A stretch of 64,000 bases of DNA from Sedimentisphaera sp050251615 (GTDB lineage Bacteria > Planctomycetota > Phycisphaerae > Sedimentisphaerales > Sedimentisphaeraceae), in assembly GCA_050251615.1 (NCBI GenBank), contig JBFWMM010000009.1, forward strand, positions 9,787 to 73,786. The letters run 5' to 3'. Below the pieces are notes generated by a model. It saw only the letters and a program-made list of their open reading frames with translations. It was not told where the DNA came from and did not search any database. Positions 18,501 through 27,642 of the stretch are shown piece by piece (the first letter of the stretch is position 1; each line of letters starts with the position of its first letter). The position numbers were made by a program, and so were the translations under genes.

Positions 18501-20405
18501 ATGTTAAATTACACATCTTTATTGGGCGCTGCGAGCACGTGGCACCCGCTTGACACTGGGATTCTGGTCGTATTCTTTTTGGCTATGGTCGGAATCATCG
18601 TGTGGGTTATGAGACAAAAGGAAGAAACTTCACAAGACTACTTCCTCGCGGGAAGAAACGCGAAATGGCTTGAGATCGGCTCGTCCATCTTCAGCTCCAA
18701 CATCGGCTCCGAACACCTTGTCGGCCTGGCCGGCGCGGGATTCGTGAGCGGGATGGCTATGGCGCATTGGGAAATGCATGCATGGATGATTCTTTTGCTT
18801 GGCTGGGTTTTTGTGCCGTTTTACGACCGCATCAAGATCTTCACGATGCCAGAGTTCCTCGAACGCCGCTTCGATTCCAAATCACGTACTGTTTTGTCGA
18901 TGATTTCTTTGGTGAGCTATGTTCTCACGAAGGTCGCCGTTACGGTTTACTCCGGCGGCATCGTATTCGGCACGGTATTCGGCATCAGATCAATTATGAT
19001 CGCCGGCCACGAAGTTGACTTCTTCTGGGTGAGCGCTATCGGCCTTGTTGTCATTACCGGTATCTACACGATTCTCGGCGGCATGAAGGCTATTATGTAC
19101 ACCTCAGTCCTTCAGACGCCCGTTCTGCTTATCGGCTCAATCGTGCTTCTGTTTCTCGGCCTCAAAGCGGCCGGCGGCTGGGGCAATGTTGTTGAGGCGG
19201 CAGGAGACAATATCCACCTGATCCGCTCTCACAACGACCCCGAATTTCCGTGGACAGGCGTTATCTTCGGTTCGATGATTATCGGTTTCTGGTACTGGTG
19301 TACAGACCAGTATGTAGTGCAGAGGGTGCTCTCGGGTAAGAACCAGACGCAGGCTCGCCGAGGCGCAATCCTCGCCGGCTACTTCAAACTCCTTCCCGTG
19401 TTCATCTTCCTCATCCCCGGCATGATCGCTTTCACGCTGTTCAAACAGGGCAAGATGGATGTCGAAAGCTCAGACGCCGCCTTCTCTACGCTCGTTGCGC
19501 AGATCCTTCCGATCGGCTTCAAGGGCGTGGTTGTTTGCGGTTTGCTTGCGGCTCTTATGAGCTCGCTCGCTTCTCTGTTCAACTCCTCCGCGGCTTTGTT
19601 CGTGGGCGATTTCTATCAGAAAGCAAGACCCGATGCTTCTGAAAAACAGCTCGTTGTTGTGGGGCGTATAGCCACAGCGACAATCGTTATCCTCGGCGTG
19701 CTGTGGATTCCGGTTATGAAGGCGTTCAGTGATGTTCTCTATGAATACTTGCAGGCTGTTCAGGGGCTTCTTGCTCCCGCAATCGCCGCAGCGTTCATTA
19801 TGGGCGTGTTCTGGAAGCGCACAACCGCCGCCGGCGGCTACTGGGGCCTCGCACTGGGCTTTATTCTCGGTATGTTCCGTCTCGTGCTGAATGTTGCTTA
19901 TGGCGCAAAGGCCGGCCTCGTTATCGCGGCCACAAAGGCTAAAATGCAGATTGAAGCAGGCAACGAAAACGCGCTTGCCACGCTTACCGGCCTTAAAGAG
20001 GGCATAGCAGATAAGCTTGCAGACGCAGGCGCGGCCGCTCAGGCACAGGTTCAGGCCGCTATTGACGCGCTCAATAGTGGCTCTACAACCTCCGCGGCAG
20101 AGCTCGCCGGAAACGTGCAGGTCGCGCTGAACGATATGTTCGTGCAGAACCACGGCTTCCTCTACAAGATTGCCGCGATCAACTGGTTGCACTTCTGCGT
20201 TATACTCTTCCTCACATGCATTGCGATTACGGTTGTTGTGAGCCTGCTTACTCCCGCTCCCACGGCAGAGCAGCAGAGATACACATACTTCGCCGCTACA
20301 AAAGAAGAGCGCGAAGCAACCCGCAAGAGCTGGAACGGCTGGGATATTTTCCACACAGCCATCATTCTCGGCATCGTGGTTGCGTTCTACTGGTACTTCT
20401 GGTAA
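18501..20405 (+). CDS. Sodium/solute symporter (SSS family), probably for a sugar
   Basis: 634 residues and about 14 hydrophobic spans. The SSS family signature is visible: DYFLAGRNAKWLEIGSSIFSSNIGSEHLVGLAGAG near residues 45-80, then GIYTILGGMKAIMYTSVLQ and the WYWCTDQYVVQRVL stretch, close to sodium/glucose and sodium/galactose transporters. A 60-residue insert between late spans (about 480-545) is Ala-rich and hydrophilic. I chose the ATG at 18501 (start MLNYTS, behind TTGAGGGTTGTT) over a TTG at 18489. Placed after araA and before a terminator, it is likely to import arabinose with sodium; the substrate is inferred from context only. Confidence 0.92.
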   Translation: MLNYTSLLGAASTWHPLDTGILVVFFLAMVGIIVWVMRQKEETSQDYFLAGRNAKWLEIGSSIFSSNIGSEHLVGLAGAGFVSGMAMAHWEMHAWMILLLGWVFVPFYDRIKIFTMPEFLERRFDSKSRTVLSMISLVSYVLTKVAVTVYSGGIVFGTVFGIRSIMIAGHEVDFFWVSAIGLVVITGIYTILGGMKAIMYTSVLQTPVLLIGSIVLLFLGLKAAGGWGNVVEAAGDNIHLIRSHNDPEFPWTGVIFGSMIIGFWYWCTDQYVVQRVLSGKNQTQARRGAILAGYFKLLPVFIFLIPGMIAFTLFKQGKMDVESSDAAFSTLVAQILPIGFKGVVVCGLLAALMSSLASLFNSSAALFVGDFYQKARPDASEKQLVVVGRIATATIVILGVLWIPVMKAFSDVLYEYLQAVQGLLAPAIAAAFIMGVFWKRTTAAGGYWGLALGFILGMFRLVLNVAYGAKAGLVIAATKAKMQIEAGNENALATLTGLKEGIADKLADAGAAAQAQVQAAIDALNSGSTTSAAELAGNVQVALNDMFVQNHGFLYKIAAINWLHFCVILFLTCIAITVVVSLLTPAPTAEQQRYTYFAATKEEREATRKSWNGWDIFHTAIILGIVVAFYWYFW

Positions 20406-20436
20406 ACCGCAACTGATAAGCTGATATAAAAGCATT

Positions 20437-20474
20437 AAGGCCCCCGACATCATAAGATGCCGGGGGCCTTTTAA
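20437..20474 (+). terminator. Terminator of the araA-symporter operon
   Basis: AAGGCCCCCG (20437-20446) pairs with CGGGGGCCTT (20461-20470), followed by TTTT. Confidence 0.85.
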
Positions 20475-20699
20475 TTCGGTTTATTGAGGGAAAAGATGCT
20501 TGGCGGAGTGCCGCCGGCGGACAACTCCATTCGCTCACTGCTATCTCGATCAAGTTTGCCCTTCCGGCATTACCGACATCAGTCGGAATTTGCGTGTAAC
20601 GCTCCAGGCAAGACAACTCATTTCCAGTTATCTCGCGATGAGCCAAAAAAAAGGTATCTTCCGCGGAAGACACCCCTGGTAATAATTACGGTAAATCTG

Positions 20700-22043
20700 T
20701 CAGAATTCCATTTCGTGCTCAATGAATCCTGTGTCGATCTTGTTGTTCCGGTATGCGATATTTTCGAGAATCTTCACAGACGCGGGGATTGTCGTCTTGA
20801 CCGGCCCGATACGGAATTCATGCAGGGCGCGAAGCATCGTTTCAATGGCTTCTTCCCTTGTGGGCTGATGAACAAGCAGCTTTGCCACCATTGAGTCGTA
20901 GTAGGGGCTGATATAATCGCCCTGCTTGAGATACGTCTCCACGCGTACGCCGAAGCCGCCGGGCACGAAGAAGTCGTCGATCGGCCCCGGACAGGGTGCG
21001 AAGTTCATCGCGGGGTTCTCCGCGTTGATTCGGCACTCAATCGCGCAGCCGTTCAGCTTTATATCTTCCTGTTTGAGCGTGAGCGGGAGCCCCGCAGCCA
21101 CTTTAATCTGCCATTTGATGAGGTCATGCCCTGTAACCAGCTCGGAAACGGGATGTTCAACCTGAATTCTCGTATTAACTTCGATGAAGTAGAAGTTGTT
21201 GTCTGAATCGAGCAGAAATTCAACGGTGGCGGCGTTGTGATACTTTGCCACTTTCAGTAGCCTCTTGGCTGCCCCGCAGAGCTTCTCGCGGGTTGCTTCA
21301 TCTATAACGGGGCATGGCGCCTCTTCGATGAGCTTCTGGTGCCTGCGCTGCACGGAGCAGTCGCGCTCATAGAAATGCACTACATTCCCGAATTTGTCCG
21401 CCATCACCTGCACCTCGACGTGTCTGGGGCGCTGGATGAATTTCTCTATATAAACCTCATCATTGCCGAATGCGATCTTTGCCTCGCTTTTGGCCGCGTT
21501 AAAAGCGTTTTTGAGGTTCAGTTCGTTGTGTACAACGCGCATACCTCGGCCTCCGCCGCCGGCAGACGCCTTCACTATCACAGGAAATCCGATCTCCGAG
21601 ACGAGATTCATAGCCTCTTCTTCCGATGCTATGGCGCCCTTTGAGCCGGGAACCACGGGCACATCGGCCTTCATGGCGATTTCTCTCGCCATAACCTTAT
21701 CGCCAAGCTGGCGCATAGACTCGGGATCCGGGCCGATGAAGGTTATGCCGCAATCGCCGCAAATCTCGGCAAACTCCGCATTCTCAGCGAGGAAGCCGTA
21801 GCCAGGGTGAATCGCGTCAACATCCGTAATCTCGGCCGCGCTGATAATTCTCTGTATATCGAGATAGCTCTTGGCCGGAGCCGCAGGGCCGATGCATACG
21901 GCCTTATCGGCGAGTTTAAGGTATGTGTTGTTCCTGTCGGGTTCGGAATACACCGCAACCGTTTCGATACCAAGCTCACGGCAGGCGCGGATTACTCGCA
22001 ACGCCACCTCTCCGCGGTTGGCAATAAGTAGTCTTGAAAACAT
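20700..22043 (-). CDS. accC: Acetyl-CoA carboxylase, biotin carboxylase subunit
   Basis: 447 residues, normal for AccC. It carboxylates the biotin on AccB using ATP and bicarbonate, the first half-reaction of fatty acid synthesis. Features: N-terminal LIANRGEVALRVIRAC, the ATP-grasp glycine loop KASAGGGGRGMRVV, ERDCSVQRRHQKLIEEAP, the catalytic EVNTRIQVEHPVSE segment and C-terminal carboxylase domain. It starts 11 bases after accB, in the usual accBC order. The carboxyltransferase genes are not in this window. Confidence 0.98.
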   Translation of the reverse strand: MFSRLLIANRGEVALRVIRACRELGIETVAVYSEPDRNNTYLKLADKAVCIGPAAPAKSYLDIQRIISAAEITDVDAIHPGYGFLAENAEFAEICGDCGITFIGPDPESMRQLGDKVMAREIAMKADVPVVPGSKGAIASEEEAMNLVSEIGFPVIVKASAGGGGRGMRVVHNELNLKNAFNAAKSEAKIAFGNDEVYIEKFIQRPRHVEVQVMADKFGNVVHFYERDCSVQRRHQKLIEEAPCPVIDEATREKLCGAAKRLLKVAKYHNAATVEFLLDSDNNFYFIEVNTRIQVEHPVSELVTGHDLIKWQIKVAAGLPLTLKQEDIKLNGCAIECRINAENPAMNFAPCPGPIDDFFVPGGFGVRVETYLKQGDYISPYYDSMVAKLLVHQPTREEAIETMLRALHEFRIGPVKTTIPASVKILENIAYRNNKIDTGFIEHEMEF

Positions 22044-22054
22044 CTCGGTTTCCT

Positions 22055-22549
22055 TCAGCCTGCTTTAACTTTGAACAACGCCTGACCGAATTCCACGGCT
22101 TCGCCGTTCGATACGAGCATCTGCTCTATGATGCCGCTTGTCTCGGCCTTGATTTCATTCATTACCTTCATCGCCTCGATAATGCAGACAACCGTATCAG
22201 CGCTGACTCTATCGCCAATCTTTACAAACGGCTCTGAATCGGGGCTCGGTGCCGTGTAGAACGTGCCCACGATCGGGCTGGTTATTGCGCTCAGATTGTC
22301 GGCTGCTGCCGGTGCTGTGGGAGAGCTTGCAACGGGCTCGGGAGCCGGCGCAGAAGCGGGAGCCACGGGCATCGGATTATATTGTGGCATCGGTGACGCA
22401 AAGCAATCCCTGGATGCGGGCTCGGGTCTTCTGAGGTGAATGTTTCTGCCCTCGTTTGAGATCTCAAGCTCTACAAGATTATTCGCGCTCATCAGCTTTA
22501 CAAGTTCTCTGACTACGCGCACGTCTTCTGTTCCTATTTTCTCCGACAT
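22055..22549 (-). CDS. accB: Acetyl-CoA carboxylase biotin carboxyl carrier protein
   Basis: 164 residues. The C-terminal biotinyl domain (about 90-164) has EAMKVMNEI with the lysine that carries biotin, and the helix-strand N-terminal part starts with VVRELVKLMSANNLVELEI. Between them is a flexible Pro/Ala-rich linker (about 50-85). It is first in the accBC operon, with a promoter at 22600-22627 and the ribosome site GAAAGG before the ATG. Confidence 0.97.
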   Translation of the reverse strand: MSEKIGTEDVRVVRELVKLMSANNLVELEISNEGRNIHLRRPEPASRDCFASPMPQYNPMPVAPASAPAPEPVASSPTAPAAADNLSAITSPIVGTFYTAPSPDSEPFVKIGDRVSADTVVCIIEAMKVMNEIKAETSGIIEQMLVSNGEAVEFGQALFKVKAG

Positions 22550-22599
22550 AATCGGAAACCTTTCAAAAAGTGGAGTAAATACGGTCTTCCAACGTGCGA

Positions 22600-22627
22600 A
22601 TTATATGTTATATGCAATTTTTTTCAA
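22600..22627 (-). promoter_or_regulatory. Promoter of accBC
   Basis: Minus strand TTGAAA (22627-22622), 16-base spacer, TATAAT (22605-22600), about 50 bases before the accB ATG. Confidence 0.65.
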
Positions 22628-22665
22628 ACAAATTCGCAATCCGGCGTGCCACCGCTCTTTTACGT

Positions 22666-22875
22666 TCACCGCTCGGGTTCATCATTCTCTGCGGAATACG
22701 GGTGGGTATCGCCCGAATTGTTGTCCGATTGTTCAGCTCGCGAGGGGCATTCATGCTGCGTACATCCACTGCAGCAGCTGCATCCGCCGAGCGGGGATTT
22801 TGAGCTGCGCGTCAGCATACGTACAAGCCATACAATCGCCGCGAACACTATCAGTATAACTGCTACTCTTTCCAT
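22666..22875 (-). CDS. FeoB-associated Cys-rich membrane protein
   Basis: 69 residues: one N-terminal membrane span (VAVILIVFAAIVWLVRML, about 4-21), then a cysteine cluster (GGCSCCSGC, then QHEC) and a hydrophilic tail. This is the layout of the small Cys-rich proteins encoded after feoB in many bacteria. It begins 16 bases after the feoB stop, so it belongs to the feo operon. A role in ferrous iron transport is inferred from the family and position. Confidence 0.85.
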   Translation of the reverse strand: MERVAVILIVFAAIVWLVRMLTRSSKSPLGGCSCCSGCTQHECPSRAEQSDNNSGDTHPYSAENDEPER

Positions 22876-22891
22876 TTCAGTTTCTCCTTTT

Positions 22892-24937
22892 CTATGCGAA
22901 AAGCATTCCCGTTTGATAGACCACTGTCGTTATGATATACGCCAGCACCGTGAGCCCGAAGAACTGCCCCGCGGCGAAGAGCCAGGAGCCCGTTTCCTTT
23001 TTACATATCGCAAACGTAGCCACGCATGGCGTTGCAATCAGGCAAAACAGCATAATACAGAAGCCTTGCAGCGGTGTATAATTCTCGCTGAGCTTGCTGC
23101 GAAGCGTCTGGCTTTCCTCGTCCACATCGCCCAGCGAATAGACGATCCCAAGCTGCGCCACGAACACCTCTTTCGCCGCAAACGCGCCTATCAGGGCGGT
23201 ACCGATGCGGTAATCAAAGCCCATCTTGCTGATAGCCGGCTCCATCCAGAGACCAATCTTACCTGCGGAAGTGTTTTGCAGCTCAGCGCTACTTGCTTGC
23301 TCGGCATTTAGGCCCTCAAGCTGCTCGGCAGGCGTTTTCGGGTATGTGGTCATTGCCCACAAAACAATCGAAATAGCCAGTATCACGGTACCGGCTTTTT
23401 TGAGGTACAGCCAGCTTTTCTGCCACATGTGCGTTGTTACGCTACGCATTGTCGGTACGCGGTAGGGCGGCAGCTCCATCAGCATAACGGAATTCTCGCC
23501 CTTGAACAGCGTCTTGCGCAGCAGCCAGGCCAGCGCAATCGCAAGAGTTATCCCGATCATATACATCAGCCACATCATAAGCCCGTGCATCGCATGCGGG
23601 AAGAACGCGGGGATGATCAGTGCGTAAATCGGCAGCCTTGCGCCGCAGCTTATCAGCGGCAACACCATTATCGTTGTGAGCCGGCTCTTCTTTTCGTTAA
23701 GAATGCGGGTTCCCATGATCGCCGGCACCGTGCAACCGAAGCCAATCAACATCGGTATGAAGCTCTGGCCGTGCAGGCCGATTTTCTTCATTATCCTGTC
23801 CATCAGGAACGCCGCACGCGCCATATAGCCGGAGTCTTCCAGCAGGGCGATCGCGATAAACAGAAATATGATGTTCGGCAGGAACACAACAACTCCGCCC
23901 ACGCCGCCAATGACGCCGTCAACGATGAGCGAGCGCAGGGCGCTGTCGCTGCCTTCGGGCCAGAGGCCGCTTATTGCGTCGGCCAATAGCTCGAAGCCCT
24001 TCTCAATCCAGTTCATAAACGGCTCGCCGATTGTGAACGTGAGCCAGAACACGACAAACATCATCACAAAGAATATCGCCAGCCCGAACACGCGGCTGAG
24101 CAACACGCGGTCTATCGAGTCACTGATGTCGTGCCTGCGCTCGACGGTCATCTTGACTGACTGCTCAAAGACGCCGGAGATGAAGCCGTAGCGTTTTTCG
24201 CTCATAAGAATGTGAGGGTTGTCGCCGTAGAGACGCTTGAGCTCGCCGATGCCGGCTGCTACCGCGTCTTCCACCTCGCTGCCGTACTGCGCGGCGGGGC
24301 GGTCCATCTGCAAAAGTCCGATGGCTTCGTAGCGCGCCAGAACCCGATTGCTCTGGCCGCGAGCCGCAAGCGCCGCAGAGACGCTTTCAATGTGGCGCTC
24401 AATGTCAACGCCGTAGTTGATGCGGTTGTCGTAGCTCTTTTTAGCTTCGTACTCGCTTATCGCCGCGGCGAGTACCTCGCTTACGCCTGTGCCCTTCGGG
24501 GCGACCGTCGCCACAACCGCGCTACTGAGGAATGTGCCTATTTTGTCCTTGTCGAAGACAATTCCCTGCCTCTCGGCCACATCGTACATATTCAGCACGG
24601 TTACCGTTGGCAGGTTGAGCTCGTAGAGCTGGGTCGAGAGGTACATATTGCGCTCGAAGTTGCCTGAGTCCAGCACGTTCACCACAACATCACATTCGCT
24701 GCCGAGGATGAAATCCCTGGCGACTCTTTCGTCTTCGGAGTGCGCGGAGAGGCTGTATGTGCCCGGCAGGTCAACGATATTTATTTTGTAATCGCCGAAG
24801 TTGCATTCACCTTCAACCTTCTCAACGGTAACGCCGGGATAATTGCCGACATGCTGTCTGGCGCCTGTGAGGCTGTTGAACAGGCAACTTTTGCCGCAGT
24901 TCGGGTTGCCGGCGAGGGCTATTGTTATTTTCTTCAT
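22892..24937 (-). CDS. feoB: Ferrous iron transport protein B
   Basis: 681 residues. The N-terminal G protein domain has GNPNCGKS (G1), DLPGTYSL (G3) and NMYD (G4), then a helical regulator domain, then the membrane part with two Gate regions; GFGCTVPAIMGTR is the conserved first Gate motif with its cysteine. It takes Fe2+ across the inner membrane. It follows feoA by 33 bases and precedes the Cys-rich gene. A GTTAG-N6-CTAAC palindrome lies directly before its ATG, in the place of a ribosome site, and could be an operator or an mRNA hairpin. Confidence 0.98.
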   Translation of the reverse strand: MKKITIALAGNPNCGKSCLFNSLTGARQHVGNYPGVTVEKVEGECNFGDYKINIVDLPGTYSLSAHSEDERVARDFILGSECDVVVNVLDSGNFERNMYLSTQLYELNLPTVTVLNMYDVAERQGIVFDKDKIGTFLSSAVVATVAPKGTGVSEVLAAAISEYEAKKSYDNRINYGVDIERHIESVSAALAARGQSNRVLARYEAIGLLQMDRPAAQYGSEVEDAVAAGIGELKRLYGDNPHILMSEKRYGFISGVFEQSVKMTVERRHDISDSIDRVLLSRVFGLAIFFVMMFVVFWLTFTIGEPFMNWIEKGFELLADAISGLWPEGSDSALRSLIVDGVIGGVGGVVVFLPNIIFLFIAIALLEDSGYMARAAFLMDRIMKKIGLHGQSFIPMLIGFGCTVPAIMGTRILNEKKSRLTTIMVLPLISCGARLPIYALIIPAFFPHAMHGLMMWLMYMIGITLAIALAWLLRKTLFKGENSVMLMELPPYRVPTMRSVTTHMWQKSWLYLKKAGTVILAISIVLWAMTTYPKTPAEQLEGLNAEQASSAELQNTSAGKIGLWMEPAISKMGFDYRIGTALIGAFAAKEVFVAQLGIVYSLGDVDEESQTLRSKLSENYTPLQGFCIMLFCLIATPCVATFAICKKETGSWLFAAGQFFGLTVLAYIITTVVYQTGMLFA

Positions 24938-24938
24938 T

Positions 24939-24954
24939 GTTAGTCTTGTCTAAC
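24939..24954. promoter_or_regulatory. TTAG-N6-CTAA palindrome at the feoB start
   Basis: GTTAG (24939-24943), six bases, CTAAC (24950-24954), one base upstream of the feoB ATG on the minus strand. It matches the palindromes before feoA and before the outer membrane protein gene. Confidence 0.45.
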
Positions 24955-24970
24955 TTATATGACAAAAAAA

Positions 24971-25216
24971 TTATTCTACTGATTCCACGTCAACGTTTTC
25001 CGCGTTTTCCTTGCGTATTGAAAGGAAGGTGCCACCGATTTTGATTTCGATCGGGTCTCCGAGAGGCGCGAGCCTGAGCACGTCCACGACAGCTCCGCTT
25101 CTGAGCCCCATCTCCATGAATCTCTTGAGGTGTTTATCGGCCGCGGAAACTTTTACAATGCGGCATTTGCCGCCCATTGCTACTTCTGAAAGCTTCATTG
25201 TGCATTTACCAATCAT
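24971..25216 (-). CDS. feoA: Ferrous iron transport protein A
   Basis: An 81-residue SH3-like protein with the family segments MKLSEVAMGGKCRIVKV, HLKRFMEMGLRSGAVVDV and a C-terminal GGTFLSIRKENAENV. FeoA is cytoplasmic and thought to assist FeoB. The frame allows an ATG at 25216 or a more family-typical one at 25198 (75 residues, MKLSEV); neither has a clear Shine-Dalgarno. It is the first gene of feoA-feoB-Cys-rich and has an upstream promoter overlapped by a putative metal-regulated operator. Confidence 0.93.
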   Translation of the reverse strand: MIGKCTMKLSEVAMGGKCRIVKVSAADKHLKRFMEMGLRSGAVVDVLRLAPLGDPIEIKIGGTFLSIRKENAENVDVESVE

Positions 25217-25234
25217 TAAGGTTGTTAATCTTTA

Positions 25235-25274
25235 TTAGTATTGCCTAAGATAGCGATTTGTTCGCCAAAGTCAA
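25235..25274 (-). promoter_or_regulatory. feoA promoter with overlapping TTAG-N6-CTAA operator
   Basis: Minus strand TTGACT (25274-25269), 16-base spacer, TATCTT (25252-25247). The palindrome TTAGGCAATACTAA (25248-25235 on this strand) begins in the -10 box and covers the start of transcription, a position suited to repression. The arms resemble half-sites of DtxR-family iron or manganese repressors (TTAGG...CCTAA); assigning the regulator is inference. Confidence 0.55.
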
Positions 25275-25306
25275 GCATCGCGGCAAGATTAGGCGGTTTT
25301 ATTCGC

Positions 25307-26014
25307 TCAAAAATCTGTTCCGAGCGTTACGCCGAAGAAAACGAAATCGTCTCGGCCGGCAAGCTCGCGGAGGTTGTTCGCGCAGATTGCGCTCCAACTC
25401 ACCATCGGGCTGATTGTCCAATCACCCATCGCAATAGGCAAAGCTGCGCGCAGGGTTACGTCCTGCAGGCTGCTTCCGCCATCGGTTCCGAGGCTGCCTG
25501 CATTGTAGTTTCCCGTTGCGCAGCCGATGAGTGCCTCGCACTCAAGAGCAAGTTCATCGCCGAGCGCAATGCTCTCAGATACCGAGCCGGCCAGATAGAG
25601 CCCGTCAATTTCCTCTACATCATAAAAGGCGCTGATGTTTGGTGAGAGGGGGGCATCAAATGTAAAGCTTGCAGTGAGTTCGGTTGTGCCGGGAGCCTTC
25701 TCGAAATCGTAAAAAATCGCGCCGAGAGAGTACTCCCCGATGCCGCCGATTTCGCTTCGATATTCGATTGTGTAATCAAGCTCGCTAAACTTATACTTCT
25801 CGCTGTTTTCCTCTGTCAGGTCGAGGTTGCCCCAGAGGTTTACGTACCAGTTGCCGTATTCCAGCCCCACGGCTCCCTGCGTTACAGGGTCATCAACCGT
25901 TATTACGCCTCTGTCGGCGTACTTGTTGAACCAGCCGAATTCCAAGTCGGTTTTGATTTCCTCTGCGAAGGCGAAAGCCCCGAGCATCGCCGCCATTGTG
26001 AGTTTTTTCTGCAT
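25307..26014 (-). CDS. Putative outer membrane beta-barrel protein, possibly iron-regulated
   Basis: 235 residues from ATG 26014, behind AGAAAGGAC. The N-terminus is a short signal peptide (MQKKLTMAAMLGAFAFA). The mature part alternates polar and hydrophobic residues with many aromatic ends of strands (EFGWFNKYADRG, WYVNLWGNLDL, YTIEYRSEIGG) and closes with phenylalanine (FFGVTLGTDF), as outer membrane barrels do. I see no specific family signature. The gene lies upstream of feoA on the same strand, 90 bases away, with its own promoter covered by the same palindrome as feoA. A role in metal uptake is suggested by that alone. Confidence 0.7.
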   Translation of the reverse strand: MQKKLTMAAMLGAFAFAEEIKTDLEFGWFNKYADRGVITVDDPVTQGAVGLEYGNWYVNLWGNLDLTEENSEKYKFSELDYTIEYRSEIGGIGEYSLGAIFYDFEKAPGTTELTASFTFDAPLSPNISAFYDVEEIDGLYLAGSVSESIALGDELALECEALIGCATGNYNAGSLGTDGGSSLQDVTLRAALPIAMGDWTISPMVSWSAICANNLRELAGRDDFVFFGVTLGTDF

Positions 26015-26111
26015 AATCGTCCTTTCTGTGATTTCAGGTTTAAACTCAAATTTCTCGAACGAGCGCATATTTTGCAGAAAATAAGTAAGGGTGCAAGAAT
26101 AAAATTAGATA

Positions 26112-26140
26112 ATTAGAAATAAATTAGTCATTACTAACAA
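26112..26140 (-). promoter_or_regulatory. Promoter of the beta-barrel gene with TTAG-N6-CTAA operator
   Basis: Minus strand TTGTTA (26140-26135), 17-base spacer, TCTAAT (26117-26112). The palindrome TTAGTAATGACTAA (26137-26124) overlaps the -35 box and spacer. Two further ATTAGA copies lie alongside. The remaining sequence up to 26448 shows no gene. Confidence 0.55.
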
Positions 26141-26448
26141 ATACAGCGCGAAGCCCTAAGCGAGCGGCGTCCGTTTTGCGGAAAATGGCCTACGTTATAT
26201 CGCCGTAATCGGTGCGGAAGCTGGTGAAAAATGCAACGAATCCATATTATTGGCCGCATTATTGGCCGCAGGGTTGAACTTTTCGCGGGCTTGTGCCGTA
26301 AAAAAGCTGTTATGTATTGCTATTACGCAGTATTTGCTTATCCTCTGACGGTTCGAGTATTAATTCACTCCTACCCTGCGGTACAGTTGATTGCCGATAG
26401 CAGGCAAGAGTGTGATTTTTTTAAGATGTAACGTAATTTGGAGAAAGT

Positions 26449-27642
26449 ATGAATTCCAAAGTTGTCGTACTGTCGGCCGTCATTCTTATGGCATCTTTTT
26501 CATTTGCAATAACCGATTCGGAAGGCGAGAAGCAGGCAGTGATAAGTCAGCTTAAGCAGCTTTTTGAAGTTTCTCCCGAGGTGATAGTCGAGGAGGATTA
26601 CGAAGAACCATATATCAAGATAATCCCCGGCACGGAAGAGCGCAGTACGCTCGTTTACCGTTGCCGTTATTCAGACTGTAAGCAGATCGCCGACGGTCTT
26701 GAAGCGATAATCAGCCGCAACGGGCTTGTTGAGGATTCTGATGAAAAGAATCTTGTTGTCGTAAACGATGCCTCAGCGAAGATGGAGGAAATCAAACAGA
26801 CAATCCTCGCTATGGACCACCCCGTTCCGCAGATTCTCGTTGAAGCGAAAATTGTGGAAGTATCAGCGACGGAAGAATATATCCAGGACCTCACCTTCAA
26901 CTACAACACCGACGGTTCCGCGAGAATGAGCGCCGATGGTTCAAGCGTTATCCGCCCCGATATGTTCAGCTTCACCCCATACACCGTTGACACAGGCGCA
27001 GAAGGCGTCATGAATAACATAGAGTACTTCCTTGAATGGCTCAAAGGAACCAACGAAGCGCAGATCCTGTCATCTCCAAATGTTGTCGTATCGCTGGGCT
27101 CTCAGGGTAGCATCGTAACCGGTGAAGACCTGCCAATCTACTCCACCAGCATCACCAACAACACCGTTAACACAGACGTTAAATACAAGCGTACCGGTAT
27201 CAGCCTTGATGTTACGCCCCAGCGTATCAACAACAAGACGGTCAAGCTTAAGGTTAACCCCGAAGTCAGCACGGTTACCAGATACGAGAAGTATCAGGAC
27301 ATCAACACGCCTGTTGTATCCATCCGCAACATCGAAACCGAGCTCACCGTCAGCGATGGCCAGATCATTATGCTCGGTGGCCTCTACTCAACAGAAGAAC
27401 TCGCAGGCAAGGTGAAAGTGCCGGTTCTTGGCTACCTTCCCTGGGTCGGCGAGCTTTTCACCTCCCGCGACAACTCTTCGCAGGTAAAGCAGCTGATATT
27501 TTTTATGAAGGTGAGGATTGTCAAGAGCGCTTCGGGCACCATCGTTGATGTTGAGAAGCAGGCATCCGAGCTCCGCAAAGTCGGCGATATTATCAACAAC
27601 TCCAAAATCTTGTTCCCGGGCAGTGAGGGAGAGGAAGAATAA
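26449..27642 (+). CDS. Small secretin-domain outer membrane protein
   Basis: 397 residues with a signal peptide (SAVILMASFSFA). Residues about 60-125 look like a secretin N-domain (LVYRCRYSDCKQIADGLEAI, NLVVVNDASAKMEEIKQTI). The rest is the secretin core: PQILVEAKIVEVSATEEY, ILSSPNVVVSLGSQGSIVTGEDLPI, GISLDVTPQRI and VSDGQIIMLGGLY followed by VPVLGYLPWVGELF. Secretins form large gated rings in the outer membrane for type II, III and IV pilus systems. This one has only one N-domain and is much shorter than GspD or PilQ. Its TAA overlaps the ATG of a periplasmic adaptor by one base, and an ABC ATPase and permease follow, so it probably serves as the exit pore of that exporter. Confidence 0.85.
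   Translation: MNSKVVVLSAVILMASFSFAITDSEGEKQAVISQLKQLFEVSPEVIVEEDYEEPYIKIIPGTEERSTLVYRCRYSDCKQIADGLEAIISRNGLVEDSDEKNLVVVNDASAKMEEIKQTILAMDHPVPQILVEAKIVEVSATEEYIQDLTFNYNTDGSARMSADGSSVIRPDMFSFTPYTVDTGAEGVMNNIEYFLEWLKGTNEAQILSSPNVVVSLGSQGSIVTGEDLPIYSTSITNNTVNTDVKYKRTGISLDVTPQRINNKTVKLKVNPEVSTVTRYEKYQDINTPVVSIRNIETELTVSDGQIIMLGGLYSTEELAGKVKVPVLGYLPWVGELFTSRDNSSQVKQLIFFMKVRIVKSASGTIVDVEKQASELRKVGDIINNSKILFPGSEGEEE

Noticed and set aside
20484..20894. 136-codon plus-strand frame between the symporter terminator and accC
   Set aside because: It runs into accC on the opposite strand and shows no recognisable features.
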